Position numbers and translations under genes: made by a program
Source: JAYQUR01 sp038133505
Lineage (GTDB): Bacteria > Pseudomonadota > Alphaproteobacteria > MPNO01 > UBA830
Length of the DNA stretch: 16,865 bases
Assembly: GCA_038133505.1 (NCBI GenBank)
Contig: JAYPTI010000064.1
Coordinates: forward strand, 1-16,865
Reading direction: 5' to 3'
Notes under the pieces: model-generated
What the model was told of the DNA's origin: nothing
The model's database searches: none
The model's input: the letters and a program-made list of their open reading frames with translations, nothing else
Shown: positions 1 through 7,837 of the stretch, piece by piece
Layout: each line of letters begins with the position of its first letter
Position numbering within the stretch: the first letter of the stretch is position 1

Positions 1-1
1 C

Positions 2-217
2 GAGATCGGCGAAAAGAAGACGTCCGCCCAGATCACCCGATATTACGAGCCCGACACGCTTCCGGGCCGGCAGGTCGCCGCGGTGGTGAACTTTCCGCCG
101 AAGCAGATCGGCAAGTTCATGTCCGAAGTCCTCGTCCTCGGCTTTCCCGACGGGGACGGCGAGGTCGTGCTGGTCGACATCGACCGGCCGGTGGCGAACG
201 GCGCCCGCCTGTTCTGA
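2..217 (+). CDS. tRNA-binding domain protein, CsaA/YgjH family (3' end only)
   Basis: The last 71 codons of an open frame running in from the left edge, ending in TGA. The translated end matches the small OB-fold tRNA-binding proteins (CsaA/YgjH, related to the C-terminal domain of methionyl-tRNA synthetase): it reads KKTSAQITRYY, then a LPGRQVAAVVNFPPKQIGKF segment, then MSEVLVLGFPD and a C-terminus of the type RPVANGARLF. Whole family members are about 110 residues, so roughly the first 40 are outside the window. Known members bind tRNA or act as export-related chaperones; nothing here says which. It converges on the histidine kinase with 52 bp between the stop codons. The family call is secure from recognisable motifs; the specific role is not. 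Confidence 0.85.
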   Translation, partial: EIGEKKTSAQITRYYEPDTLPGRQVAAVVNFPPKQIGKFMSEVLVLGFPDGDGEVVLVDIDRPVANGARLF

Positions 218-226
218 GATTCCTTA

Positions 227-265
227 GATCGCGGTTCCGGTCCGTTCCCGTCCCGGCGCGCGATC
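227..265. terminator. Possible bidirectional terminator between convergent genes
   Basis: GATCGCG at 227-233 can pair with CGCGATC at 259-265, and CCGG at 237-240 with CCGG at 253-256 inside it. It lies in the 52-bp gap between two facing genes, where a shared terminator would be expected. There is no convincing run of T on either side and the loops are large, so this is weak. Confidence 0.25.
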
Positions 266-269
266 CGAA

Positions 270-1598
270 TCAGACCGGGATGAGCACCGTCGCGCGCAGG
301 CCGCCCATCGGCGATTCCCCCAGCGTAACGTCGCCGCCATGGCCGCGCGCCAGATCGCGGGCGATCGAGAGCCCGAGCCCCGTTCCGCCGGTGTTCGGAT
401 TCCGCGAGGCATCCAGACGATAGAAGGGCTTGAAGACCGCTTCGCGTTCGTGCGGCGGAATGCCGGGGCCGTCGTCGTCGACCGAAATCTCGACGACCGC
501 GGGCTTTCGGACGGCCGTCAGCGTGACGCGATCCGCATGGGTCAGCGCATTGCTGACGAGATTGGTCAGGCAGCGCCGCAAGGCGTTGGGGCGCACGGGG
601 ATGAACAGGTCGCCCGCGGTTTCGACGTCGAGGGTCCGGCCTTCGGTCGCGACCGATTCGGCGATCCCGTCGATGATGTCGCCGACGTCGGCGTCGATCG
701 CTTCCTCCGTCCCTTCGCCGCGGGCGAACGCGAGGAACTCCTCGACCATGATCTCCATCTCGCGCAGGTCTTCCTTCAGTTCGTTCGCTTCCTTCGTATC
801 GCCCAGCATCGCGAGCTGGAGCTTCATGCGCGTCAGCGGCGTCCGCAGGTCGTGCGACACGCCGGCGAGCATCTCGGTCCGCTGCGTCAGCGCGTTCTGG
901 ATCCGGCTTCTCATCCGTTCAAACGCCGCGGCGGCCCGGCGGATTTCCGTCGCGCCCTCGGGGCGGAAGTCCGGGACCTCGCGGCCCTTGCCGAAATCGT
1001 CCACCGCGGCGGCCAGCCGGCGTATCGGCCGGACCTGGTTGCGCATGAACATCGTGGCGACGGCGAACAGCAGCAGCGACGTTCCCACCATCCACATGAC
1101 GAACAGGTAGGTCGTCGAGCTGAACAGGCGCTCGCGCGGGACGAAGACTTCCATCACCCCGTCGGGCAGCTGGATCTTCATCTGGACCAGCCGGTCGTGG
1201 CTCCACGTGTCGATCTGGAACGGCCGCCGGACGCGTTCGCGCACGGCGTTTGCGAGCCGCGTGTCCAGAATGCCGGTGCCGAGAACCGGCGGCGCGTTCG
1301 GCAGGATTTCGCCGGGCCGGAAACTGATCGCGAAGCCGAGCTCGGAGGCGAAGTTCTGCGCCCAGACCGGTTCTTCCGACCCGCGGAAATAGCTCTGCGT
1401 GTTTATGATGAGAGCGATCTCGGTCGCGACGGAATCCGCCAGCCGGCGCGTAACGGTGTCCCAGTGACGGTCGTAGAAGATCCATGTCGAGACGACCTGC
1501 ACCACGATCAGCGGCGTGATGATGATCATGATCGACCGCCCCAGAAAGGACTTCGGCAGGTAGCGCTTCAGCGCGATGCGGAACCGGGCGCCGGTCAT
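270..1598 (-). CDS. EnvZ-like sensor histidine kinase
   Basis: 442 residues. It is an inner-membrane sensor kinase that should autophosphorylate on histidine and pass the phosphate to the response regulator encoded just upstream. Visible order: TM1 at about 21-42, a periplasmic sensor region to about 160, TM2 at about 163-184, HAMP at about 185-238, an H-box with SHDLRTPLTR and phospho-acceptor His249, an N-box (NLVSNALTHA, about 346-355), a G1 box DDDGPGIP (374-381), an F-box with FKPFYRLD, and a G2 box GGTGLGLS (404-411). All catalytic boxes are intact. The start lies 18 bp after the response-regulator stop with AGG-rich sequence before it, so the two are co-transcribed. The layout (short periplasmic loop, HAMP, HisKA, HATPase) is that of EnvZ-type kinases; the stimulus is unknown. 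Confidence 0.93.
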   Translation of the reverse strand: MTGARFRIALKRYLPKSFLGRSIMIIITPLIVVQVVSTWIFYDRHWDTVTRRLADSVATEIALIINTQSYFRGSEEPVWAQNFASELGFAISFRPGEILPNAPPVLGTGILDTRLANAVRERVRRPFQIDTWSHDRLVQMKIQLPDGVMEVFVPRERLFSSTTYLFVMWMVGTSLLLFAVATMFMRNQVRPIRRLAAAVDDFGKGREVPDFRPEGATEIRRAAAAFERMRSRIQNALTQRTEMLAGVSHDLRTPLTRMKLQLAMLGDTKEANELKEDLREMEIMVEEFLAFARGEGTEEAIDADVGDIIDGIAESVATEGRTLDVETAGDLFIPVRPNALRRCLTNLVSNALTHADRVTLTAVRKPAVVEISVDDDGPGIPPHEREAVFKPFYRLDASRNPNTGGTGLGLSIARDLARGHGGDVTLGESPMGGLRATVLIPV

Positions 1599-1616
1599 CG
1601 CCTGCCTGCCGCCGGA

Positions 1617-2294
1617 TCAGTCGGGAAGCAGGACATAGCCCTGGCCCCGGACGGTCTGCAGGTAGCGCGGTTCGCGCGGGTCGAGCTCGATCTTCCGGCG
1701 CAGCCGCGTGACCTGCACGTCGACGGTCCGTTCGCCGCCGTCGATGTTGCACTGGCGGAGGAGATCGTCCCGGGACAGGATCGCGCCCGGGCTGCGGGCA
1801 AGCGTCGTCAGAAGGTTCGCCTCGATCGTCGTCAGCCGAACCATGGCGTCGGCGCGCCGCAGTTCGCGGCGCCCGAGATCGAAACTGCAGTCGCCCATGC
1901 GGATCGTGCCGGTCGCCGGCGGCGGCGCGGCGCGGCGCAGGATCGATTCGATCCGCAGCACGAGCTCGCGCGGCTCGAACGGTTTCGTCAGGTAGTCGTC
2001 GGCGCCGCGCTCCAGCCCGTGGACCCGATCGTCCGAATCGCCCATCGCCGTCAGGATCAGGATCGGAACGGAGGATGTCATCCGGAGCGATTCCGTCAAT
2101 TCGAGCCCGTTCTCGCCCGGCATCATCACGTCGACGACGAGAAGATCGAACGCCAGACCGCGCATCTTGGCGCGCGCGGCGGAGGCGTCTTCCGCCGTGG
2201 TGACGAGGAATCCGTTCTCGCCGAGATACTGGCTGAGAAGTTCCCGGAGCCTCGTGTCGTCGTCGACGACCAGGATGTGCGGCTTTTCGTCCAT
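1617..2294 (-). CDS. OmpR-family response regulator
   Basis: 225 residues, a usual OmpR/PhoB length. The receiver domain (about 5-118) has the acidic cluster Asp11-Asp13, the phospho-acceptor Asp55 in VVDVMMPG, Thr82 and Lys104 (LTKPF). The C-terminal winged helix (about 130-225) ends with the typical RTVDVQVTRLRRKIE and VRGQGYVL segments, so it is a DNA-binding transcription factor. It is the partner of the EnvZ-like kinase 18 bp downstream. The 20 bases before the ATG have no Shine-Dalgarno sequence, and a TATACT hexamer lies only 9 bases before the start codon, which raises the possibility of a leaderless transcript. The regulon cannot be read from the sequence. Confidence 0.93.
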   Translation of the reverse strand: MDEKPHILVVDDDTRLRELLSQYLGENGFLVTTAEDASAARAKMRGLAFDLLVVDVMMPGENGLELTESLRMTSSVPILILTAMGDSDDRVHGLERGADDYLTKPFEPRELVLRIESILRRAAPPPATGTIRMGDCSFDLGRRELRRADAMVRLTTIEANLLTTLARSPGAILSRDDLLRQCNIDGGERTVDVQVTRLRRKIELDPREPRYLQTVRGQGYVLLPD

Positions 2295-2303
2295 GTCAGC
2301 GAC

Positions 2304-2309
2304 AGTATA
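2304..2309 (-). promoter_or_regulatory. Possible -10 element for a leaderless response-regulator transcript
   Basis: On the minus strand these bases read TATACT, five of six matches to TATAAT. Initiation about 7 bases later would fall within a few bases of the ATG at 2294. No good -35 hexamer is present at 16-18 bases upstream, and a single -10 match can occur by chance. Confidence 0.3.
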
Positions 2310-2336
2310 GGCCCATTCGCCGCATCGGAAACGGCG

Positions 2337-3029
2337 TCAGACGTCGTATCCGGGCACCGACCGCGGCATGCCGCCGTACAGGTCGAGCAGGCGTTCGCGC
2401 CATGCCCGGACGGGGTCGTCCGTCTCCAGCAGCGGAAAGTCGCTGATCCCGCGCGCCCAGGCGAACGCGCCGAAGACGATGTAGTCGCCGTAGGCCGGCG
2501 CGGCACCCGACAGGAAATCCTGCCCGTCGAGAGCGGCTCGGACGACGCCGACCGCATTGGCGAACTGTTTCAGATCGTCCTCGGAACGCGTCTGCACCTC
2601 CGCCGGCGGCTTTCCGAACCGGGCCGACCGGCTTTCGATGAAATAGTCGCGGTCGGCCGGATCCACGTGGTCGAGAATGTCGGCGACGACGAGCCGGATC
2701 AGGGCGAGATGGAGCGCGCGGTCGGTCCAGGCATTGAGGAACCGCGCGAGCCCATGGCCCGTTTCGCCGCCGAACAGCGACGGCGCGTCCGCATAGGTCT
2801 CCTCGAGATATTCCGCGATCGCCCACGAATCGGAGACCACGGTTTCGCCGTCGCGGATGACGGGCACGCGCTCCTGCCCGGAAAAGGCGATGAGATCCTT
2901 GTCGGTAAACCGAACGGGAATCGTCTCGTAGGCGAGACCCTTGTGCTCCAGCGCCATCCGGGTGCGCCAGCAATAGGGGCTGAAGCGGCGGTCGTCCTTT
3001 CCGACGAGTTCGTATAGCTGTATCGGCAT
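2337..3029 (-). CDS. Glutathione S-transferase family protein
   Basis: 230 residues. The N-terminal thioredoxin-like half has RRFSPYCWRTRMALEHKG (Ser17 and Cys20 as candidate glutathione-contacting residues), the cis-proline segment VPVIRDG (Val55-Pro56) and the glutathione gamma-glutamyl site around Asp67-Ser68 in VVSDSWAIAEYL. The second half is an all-helical GST C-domain. Members conjugate or exchange glutathione on electrophiles in the cytosol; the sequence resembles the LigE/beta-etherase-like branch, but substrate cannot be inferred. The start is supported by GGAGAG about 11 bases upstream. It sits 55 bp after the permease gene and 42 bp before the response regulator on the same strand, so it may be part of one long transcription unit. 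Confidence 0.88.
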   Translation of the reverse strand: MPIQLYELVGKDDRRFSPYCWRTRMALEHKGLAYETIPVRFTDKDLIAFSGQERVPVIRDGETVVSDSWAIAEYLEETYADAPSLFGGETGHGLARFLNAWTDRALHLALIRLVVADILDHVDPADRDYFIESRSARFGKPPAEVQTRSEDDLKQFANAVGVVRAALDGQDFLSGAAPAYGDYIVFGAFAWARGISDFPLLETDDPVRAWRERLLDLYGGMPRSVPGYDV

Positions 3030-3084
3030 GGCGGTATCGTCTCTCCGTGAGGGGCCAGCTTAGTCCAATTCGTTCGCGCCCGGA

Positions 3085-3411
3085 TCAGCCGCCCCAGAAA
3101 AGCATCAGGAGTGGCGTCGCAACCGCGAAGGTCACGACGGTCAGCGGGAGGCCCAGGCGCCAGTAGTCGCCGAAACGATATCCGCCCGGTCCCATCACCA
3201 GCATGTTCGACTGGTGTCCGATCGGCGTCAGGAATGCGCTCGAAGCGCCGATCGCGACCGCCATCAGGAAAGCGTCGACAGGCGCGTCGATGAGCTTCGC
3301 CACCGACACGGCGATCGGCGCCATCAACACCGCGGTCGCGGCGTTGTTGATCACGGCGCTGAGCAGCGCCGCGAGCGTCATGATGGCGGCGAGCAGTACC
3401 CAGACAGGCAT
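3085..3411 (-). CDS. C-terminal fragment of the SLC13-type permease
   Basis: The part after the second amber, 108 residues from the first ATG behind it. It contains the last three membrane segments and the second conserved SLC13 signature (LLSAVINNAATAVLMAPIAV, then GASSAFLTPIGHQSNMLVMGPGGYRFGDYWR). On its own it lacks the first half of the transport domain and could not work as a carrier. No strong ribosome binding site precedes this ATG, so separate translation is doubtful; it is best read as the severed tail of the upstream frame. Confidence 0.6.
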   Translation of the reverse strand: MPVWVLLAAIMTLAALLSAVINNAATAVLMAPIAVSVAKLIDAPVDAFLMAVAIGASSAFLTPIGHQSNMLVMGPGGYRFGDYWRLGLPLTVVTFAVATPLLMLFWGG

Positions 3412-3423
3412 CCCGTCGGCGGT

Positions 3424-4797
3424 CTATGTAAGCCCGTTCGCGAGCAAGCCCGTCGCGCCGGTATGATCGAGGGCCGCGCCGACCGGCAGGAAAGCGCCCA
3501 GCAGGGCGATCACCGGCCATTCGACGCTGTCGTACAGGTCGCGGATCGGAAACAGCCCGGCGGCGACCAGCACCACGACCGCGGAGACGAACGCGACGTC
3601 GATGCGCAGCAGGCCGAAGGCGGCGACGGCGATCGCGGCGGCGAAGACGCCGAGCGGCAGGAAACTGCGGCTGCCGCCGATCGCAATGTTGCGTTCGGCG
3701 AGCGGCAGGCAGCCGAGCGAATTGAGCGCCTCGTAAATCACCTGTTCCGGCCCCTGGATCAGGATCACGTCGACCGCGCGAAATCGGATGTGACCGATCC
3801 GGTCCCGGATCGGCCGGCCCTGCCGGGCGACGGCGAGAATGTTGACGCTGTAGCGCGAGTTGATGCGGAGCCCGCGCGCCGTCCGCCCGTCGAGGCGGGA
3901 GCCCGGGTTGACGACCGCCTCGATCACCATGACGTCGTCCGAGGCGAGCGTCTTCGAATTTATCTGCTGGTCGGGGACCAGCGTGAACCTCGACTGCTCG
4001 GTCGCCAGCGCGATCGAATCGGTGTCGCCTTCGATGATCAGCCGGTCGCCCGCTTCCATGCGCGTATACCAGGGCGGGGCGAGGTCTTTCTGGCCGTGGC
4101 GTTCGATCGCGACCACCGAGACGTCGCCGTCGGCGAGCACGACGAGCTCGCGAATGGGCTTGCCGATCAGCCCGGACCCTTCCGGAACTTCCAGTTCGGT
4201 GACGTACTCGTCGATCTTCATCAGCTCTTCGCGCGCGCGGTCGCCGCTCTCGCGGTGCGGGATGAGCCGGAAGCCGATCAGCGAGAAGAACGCAACGCCA
4301 GCGACGGCGACGAGGGCGCCGACCGGCGCGAAGTCGAACATTCCGAAACCGCCGCCGTTGCCGAAGGAGCCGCCGAGCGCCTCGGCCCGGTAGCTCGAAA
4401 TGATGATGTTCGGCGGCGTGCCGATCAGCGTCGCGAGCCCGCCGAGCAGCGATCCGAACGCGAGCGGCATGAGGGCGCGGGACGCCGGTATATTCGCCGC
4501 GCTCGCGGCCTGCAGGGCGACAGGCAGCATCAGCGCCAGCGCGCCGACATTGTTCATGAACGCCGACAGCACCGCGACGGTCGCCGTCGGGGCCGTAATC
4601 TGGATGGTGGCGTTGCTCGAGAGCTTGCCGATGGATTCCGAGAGGATTCCGATGGCGCCCGACCTCTGGAGGGCCTGGCTGATGATCAGGACGGCGGCCA
4701 CCGTGACGACCGCCGGATCGGCGAAACCGCTGAAGGCCTTGTCGGCGGGGACGATCCCGGTCGCCACCGAGACCACAAGCGCCAGCATCGCCACCAC
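3424..4797 (-). CDS. Main fragment of the SLC13-type permease (N-terminal carrier half plus RCK_C domains)
   Basis: The open stretch between the two ambers, 457 residues if read from the GTG at 4797 (an ATG at 4788 is an alternative). It holds the first SLC13 half, with ALMPLAFGSLLGGLATLIGTPPN as the family signature, then two regulatory RCK_C-type domains (the first around VTELEVPEGSGLIGKPIREL, the second around VIEAVVNPGSRLDG), then the beginning of the second membrane half. It lacks the first membrane helix, lost behind the first TAG, and the last three helices. It would be incomplete even if translated. No Shine-Dalgarno supports these internal starts. Confidence 0.65.
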   Translation of the reverse strand: MVAMLALVVSVATGIVPADKAFSGFADPAVVTVAAVLIISQALQRSGAIGILSESIGKLSSNATIQITAPTATVAVLSAFMNNVGALALMLPVALQAASAANIPASRALMPLAFGSLLGGLATLIGTPPNIIISSYRAEALGGSFGNGGGFGMFDFAPVGALVAVAGVAFFSLIGFRLIPHRESGDRAREELMKIDEYVTELEVPEGSGLIGKPIRELVVLADGDVSVVAIERHGQKDLAPPWYTRMEAGDRLIIEGDTDSIALATEQSRFTLVPDQQINSKTLASDDVMVIEAVVNPGSRLDGRTARGLRINSRYSVNILAVARQGRPIRDRIGHIRFRAVDVILIQGPEQVIYEALNSLGCLPLAERNIAIGGSRSFLPLGVFAAAIAVAAFGLLRIDVAFVSAVVVLVAAGLFPIRDLYDSVEWPVIALLGAFLPVGAALDHTGATGLLANGLT

Positions 4798-4999
4798 GTC
4801 GTATCGAAGCTTTCCCCACGCGAAGAGGACGAGAGAGGCGGCGATGACCGCAAAGGCGATGACCTAGTCGAGCGTCATGAAATTCCGGCTGTGGGCGGCG
4901 TTTCCGGGGTTATGCCGCGTTTCGTCTTGCGGCGAAACACCGCAGACTAAACGGAATCCGCAAACATCGATTGCCTTTTTTGTGCGCCGCACATAGTTT

Positions 5000-5058
5000 C
5001 GTCAGTGGGCCACGACCCCCCAACGGGTCGCTGCTCTTCTGTGAGGGAGAGACGACAC
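5000..5058 (+). promoter_or_regulatory. Structured serC leader, candidate serC RNA motif
   Basis: Two consecutive perfect stems precede serC. Stem 1 is CGACCC (5013-5018) with GGGTCG (5025-5030), loop CCCAAC, extendable by GGGC (5007-5010) with GCTC (5033-5036). Stem 2 is CTCTTC (5034-5039) with GGAGAG (5046-5051), loop TGTGAG, and its 3' arm is the ribosome binding site of serC. The outer extension of stem 1 and the base of stem 2 share bases 5034-5036, so they compete. A conserved serC RNA motif is known upstream of serC-serA operons in Alphaproteobacteria; the gene order here fits, but a covariance-model match has not been run. A possible promoter lies just upstream (TTGCCT at 4971, CATAGT at 4992, only 15 bases apart). 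Confidence 0.5.
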
Positions 5059-6228
5059 ATGACAGAACAGACTTCCAAGCCGGACATCCGTCCGGCCAAT
5101 CCCTGCTTTTCATCAGGTCCCTGCGCCAAACGTCCGGGCTGGTCCGAGGCGGCGCTCGCCGATGCCCTGACGGGCCGGTCGCACCGGTCGTCGCCCGGCA
5201 AGGCGAGGCTCAAGGCCGTGATCGACCAGTCCCGCGAAATGCTCGGCATACCCGAGGATCACCGGCTGGGGATCGTTCCCGCCTCCGACACCGGCGCCGT
5301 GGAAATGGCGCTCTGGTCGCTGCTCGGTCCGCGCGGCGTGGATCTCTTCACCTGGGAGAGCTTCGGCGCCGGCTGGGTGAACGACACCCTGAAGCAGCTC
5401 AAGCTCGACGATACCCGTGTCTTCGAGGCGGGCTACGGCGAGCTTCCCGACCTGTCCCAGTGGGATCCGGCGCGCGACGCCGTGTTCACGTGGAACGGGA
5501 CGACCTCGGGCGTGCGCGTTCCCGACGGCGACTGGATCCCCGACGACCGCGAGGGGCTCGCCATCTGCGACGCGACCTCCGCCGTGTTCGCGATGGACCT
5601 GCCGTGGCGGAAGCTCGATGTCGTGACCTGGTCGTGGCAGAAGGTGATGGGCGGCGAGGCGGCGCACGGCATGATCGCGCTGTCGCCGCGGGCCGTGGAC
5701 CGGCTGCTCGGCTATTCGCCGCCGTGGCCGATGCCCAAGATCTTCCGCATGATTTCGGGCGGCAAGCTGATCGAAGGGATTTTCCGGGGCGAGACCATCA
5801 ACACCCCGTCGATGGTCTGCGTCGAGGATGCGCTCGACGGGCTCGCCTGGGGCGGCAAAGTCGGCGGTCTCAAGGGGCTGATCGCGCGCAGCGAGGGCAA
5901 TCTCGCGGCCATCGCCGGCTGGGTGGAAAATTCCGATTGGGCGGCTTTTCTTGCAGCCGACCCGGCGGTGCGCTCGTCGACGTCGGTCTGCCTGAAGATC
6001 GTCGATCCCTGGTTCGAGGGCCTCGACGCGGACGCGCAGGCGTCGGTGCCGAAGAAGATCGACGCGCTGCTCGAAGCCGAGAACGCCGCCTACGACATCA
6101 ACGGCTATCGAGATGCCCCGCCCGGCCTTCGAATCTGGGCCGGCGCCACCGTCGAGACCTCGGATCTCGAAGCCCTTTTCCCATGGCTTGACTGGGCCTA
6201 CGCGTCCGTCAAGGCAGAGCTCTCCTGA
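5059..6228 (+). CDS. serC: Phosphoserine aminotransferase (long alphaproteobacterial form)
   Basis: 389 residues from the ATG at 5059, chosen because GGGAGAG lies just before it and the protein then begins MTEQTSKPDIRPANPC; an ATG at 5005 would add 18 residues that lie within the leader hairpins. It is a PLP-dependent class V aminotransferase that converts 3-phosphohydroxypyruvate and glutamate to O-phosphoserine, the second step of serine synthesis; it can also serve pyridoxal phosphate synthesis. The N-terminus has FSSGPCAKRPGW, followed by GRSHRS, the segment ASDTGAVEMALWSLLG, FTWNGTTSGVRVP, and WSWQKVMGGE with the PLP-binding lysine at about residue 195. The gene is followed after 21 bp by serA, and its translation is probably controlled by the leader structure. 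Confidence 0.95.
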   Translation: MTEQTSKPDIRPANPCFSSGPCAKRPGWSEAALADALTGRSHRSSPGKARLKAVIDQSREMLGIPEDHRLGIVPASDTGAVEMALWSLLGPRGVDLFTWESFGAGWVNDTLKQLKLDDTRVFEAGYGELPDLSQWDPARDAVFTWNGTTSGVRVPDGDWIPDDREGLAICDATSAVFAMDLPWRKLDVVTWSWQKVMGGEAAHGMIALSPRAVDRLLGYSPPWPMPKIFRMISGGKLIEGIFRGETINTPSMVCVEDALDGLAWGGKVGGLKGLIARSEGNLAAIAGWVENSDWAAFLAADPAVRSSTSVCLKIVDPWFEGLDADAQASVPKKIDALLEAENAAYDINGYRDAPPGLRIWAGATVETSDLEALFPWLDWAYASVKAELS

Positions 6229-6249
6229 GCTTCCAGACAGGAAATTCAC

Positions 6250-7830
6250 ATGCCTAAAGTTCTTATCTCAGACAGTCTGAGCACTGCTGCCGTCGACATT
6301 TTCAAGTCCAACGGCATCGAAACCGACGTGATCACCGGCATGAAGCCGGAAGAGCTGATCGCCTGCATCGGCGAATATGACGGCCTCGCCATCCGCTCGG
6401 CGACCAAGGTGACGGCGGCCGTTCTCGACGCCGCGACGATCCTGAAGGTCATCGGCCGGGCCGGCATCGGCGTCGACAATATCGACGTCGACGGCGCGTC
6501 TGCCCGCGGCGTCGTCGTGATGAACGCGCCGTTCGGCAACTCGATCACCACCGCCGAGCACGCCATCGCCATGATGTTCGCGCTGGCGCGGCAGATCCCG
6601 CTCGCAAACGCGTCGACGCAGGCCGGCAAGTGGGAGAAATCCAAGTTCATGGGCGTCGAGCTTTCGGGCAAGACGCTCGGCATCATCGGCTGCGGCAATA
6701 TCGGCTCGATCGTCGCCGAGCGCGCGCGCGGTCTGAAGATGCGCGTCATCGCCTCCGATCCGTACCTCACGCCGGAGCATGCCGAGAACCTCGGGATCGA
6801 AAAGGTCGAGCTCGACGAGCTCTTCGCCCGCGCGGACGTGATCACGCTCCATACGCCCCTGACCGAACAGACCGCCGGCATCCTGAACGCCGATGCTTTC
6901 GCCAAGATGCGCGACGGCGTTCTGATCGTGAACTGCGCGCGCGGCGAGCTGATCGTCGAGGCCGACATCAAGGCCGCGCTGGAATCCGGCAAGGTCGGCG
7001 GTCTGGCGGTCGACGTGTTTCCGCAGGAACCGCCGCCCGCAGACTACAGCCTGTTCGGCATGGAGCAGGTCGTCGCAACGCCGCATCTCGGCGCCGCGAC
7101 GACGGAAGCGCAGGAGAAGGTCGCGCTGCAGATCGCCGAGCAGATGGCGGACTACCTCAACAGCGGCGCCGTCGTGAACGCGCTCAACATGCCGTCGGTC
7201 TCCGCCGAGGATGCGCCGCGCCTGAAGCCCTACATGACGCTCGCCGGCCAGATCGGCAGCCTCGCGGGCCAGGTGACGGAATCGGGTCTGAAGTCGGTCA
7301 CCATCGAGTACGAAGGGCAGGTCACGGAGCTCAACACGCGGCCGATCACTGCCTGTCTGCTCGAAGGCCTGCTGTCGCCGCTGATGAGCGGCGTGAACAT
7401 GATCAACGCGCCGATCCTCGCGCGCGACCGCCAGATCGACGTTTCCGAAGTGCGCCACGAACGCGATGGCGAATACCAGACGCTGGTGAAGCTTACCGTC
7501 GAGACGGAAAACCGGACCCGTACGGTCGCCGGGACGATCTTCGGCGGCGACAAGCCGCGAATCGTCGAGGTCAACGGCATCGCGCTCGAAGCGGAGCTCG
7601 GCGAGAACATGCTCTATATCGTCAACAAGGACCGGCCCGGTTTCATCGGCCGCCTCGGGACGACGCTCGGCGACGCCGGCGTCAACATCGCGACCTTCCA
7701 GCTCGGACGCACCGCCCCGGGCAGCGATGCGCTGGCCCTGATCGAGGTCGACGGCGAGCTGTCCGATGCCGTGATCGCGAACCTCCGCGGGCTGCCCGAC
7801 GTCGTCCAGGCGAAAGCCATGCGTTTCTGA
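6250..7830 (+). CDS. serA: D-3-phosphoglycerate dehydrogenase with C-terminal ACT domain
   Basis: 526 residues. It oxidises 3-phosphoglycerate to 3-phosphohydroxypyruvate with NAD, the first step of serine synthesis in the cytosol. The N-terminal substrate region has GRAGIGVDNID (69-79); the Rossmann fold carries G-C-G-N-I-G at 147-152 with the acidic residue of ASDPY after it; the catalytic Arg is in NCARGE (about 235), the Glu in PQEPPP (about 264) and the His in ATPHLGAAT (about 283). An intervening domain follows from about 315 and an ACT domain (about 455-526, with NKDRPGFIGRLG) that binds serine in related enzymes, giving feedback control. The length is that of the three-domain (type I) class. 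AGGAAA precedes the start, and it is 21 bp after serC, so the two form an operon. Confidence 0.97.
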   Translation: MPKVLISDSLSTAAVDIFKSNGIETDVITGMKPEELIACIGEYDGLAIRSATKVTAAVLDAATILKVIGRAGIGVDNIDVDGASARGVVVMNAPFGNSITTAEHAIAMMFALARQIPLANASTQAGKWEKSKFMGVELSGKTLGIIGCGNIGSIVAERARGLKMRVIASDPYLTPEHAENLGIEKVELDELFARADVITLHTPLTEQTAGILNADAFAKMRDGVLIVNCARGELIVEADIKAALESGKVGGLAVDVFPQEPPPADYSLFGMEQVVATPHLGAATTEAQEKVALQIAEQMADYLNSGAVVNALNMPSVSAEDAPRLKPYMTLAGQIGSLAGQVTESGLKSVTIEYEGQVTELNTRPITACLLEGLLSPLMSGVNMINAPILARDRQIDVSEVRHERDGEYQTLVKLTVETENRTRTVAGTIFGGDKPRIVEVNGIALEAELGENMLYIVNKDRPGFIGRLGTTLGDAGVNIATFQLGRTAPGSDALALIEVDGELSDAVIANLRGLPDVVQAKAMRF

Positions 7831-7837
7831 ACCGCGC

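Larger units (their letters stand above)
3085..4878 (-). pseudogene. SLC13/DASS-type permease gene with two in-frame amber codons
   Basis: One reading frame of 598 codons, including the final TGA, runs from an ATG at 4878 to 3085, the usual length for SLC13-family anion transporters carrying two RCK_C (TrkA_C) domains. It is broken only by TAG at 4866-4864 (codon 5) and TAG at 3426-3424 (codon 485). Coding continues in the same frame across both: after codon 5 comes a clear first membrane segment (VIAFAVIAASLVLFAW) and after codon 485 the SAVINNAATAVLMAPIA transport motif. Each TAG is one base from CAG (Gln) or TAC/TAT (Tyr). TAG ends other genes here (for example at 9091-9093), so it is not a general sense codon. 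The lesions may be real inactivation, sequence errors or, least likely, read-through. An intact protein would be an inner-membrane carrier of sulfate or dicarboxylate-like anions. Confidence 0.85.

Noticed and set aside
339..3017. A very long open frame (892 codons) on the + strand opposite the kinase, regulator and GST genes.
   Set aside because: It is the antisense shadow of three well-supported minus-strand genes in GC-rich DNA; its translation is low-complexity Arg/Asp/Gly-rich and matches no family.
4919..4938. Small stem GTTTCG/CGAAAC between the permease and serC considered as an operator or terminator.
   Set aside because: Only 6 bp, no T run and no obvious relation to either promoter; expected by chance in this composition.
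2699..4950. Two more long frames over the permease region, one on each strand (3214-4950 + and 2699-4819 -).
   Set aside because: Their sequences are Arg/Gly/Asp-rich with no motif, and the frame with SLC13 and RCK_C motifs explains the region despite its two ambers.
5005..5058. An earlier start for serC at 5005.
   Set aside because: It would place 18 extra residues in the hairpin leader and has no better ribosome binding site; the form starting at 5059 matches the expected N-terminus.
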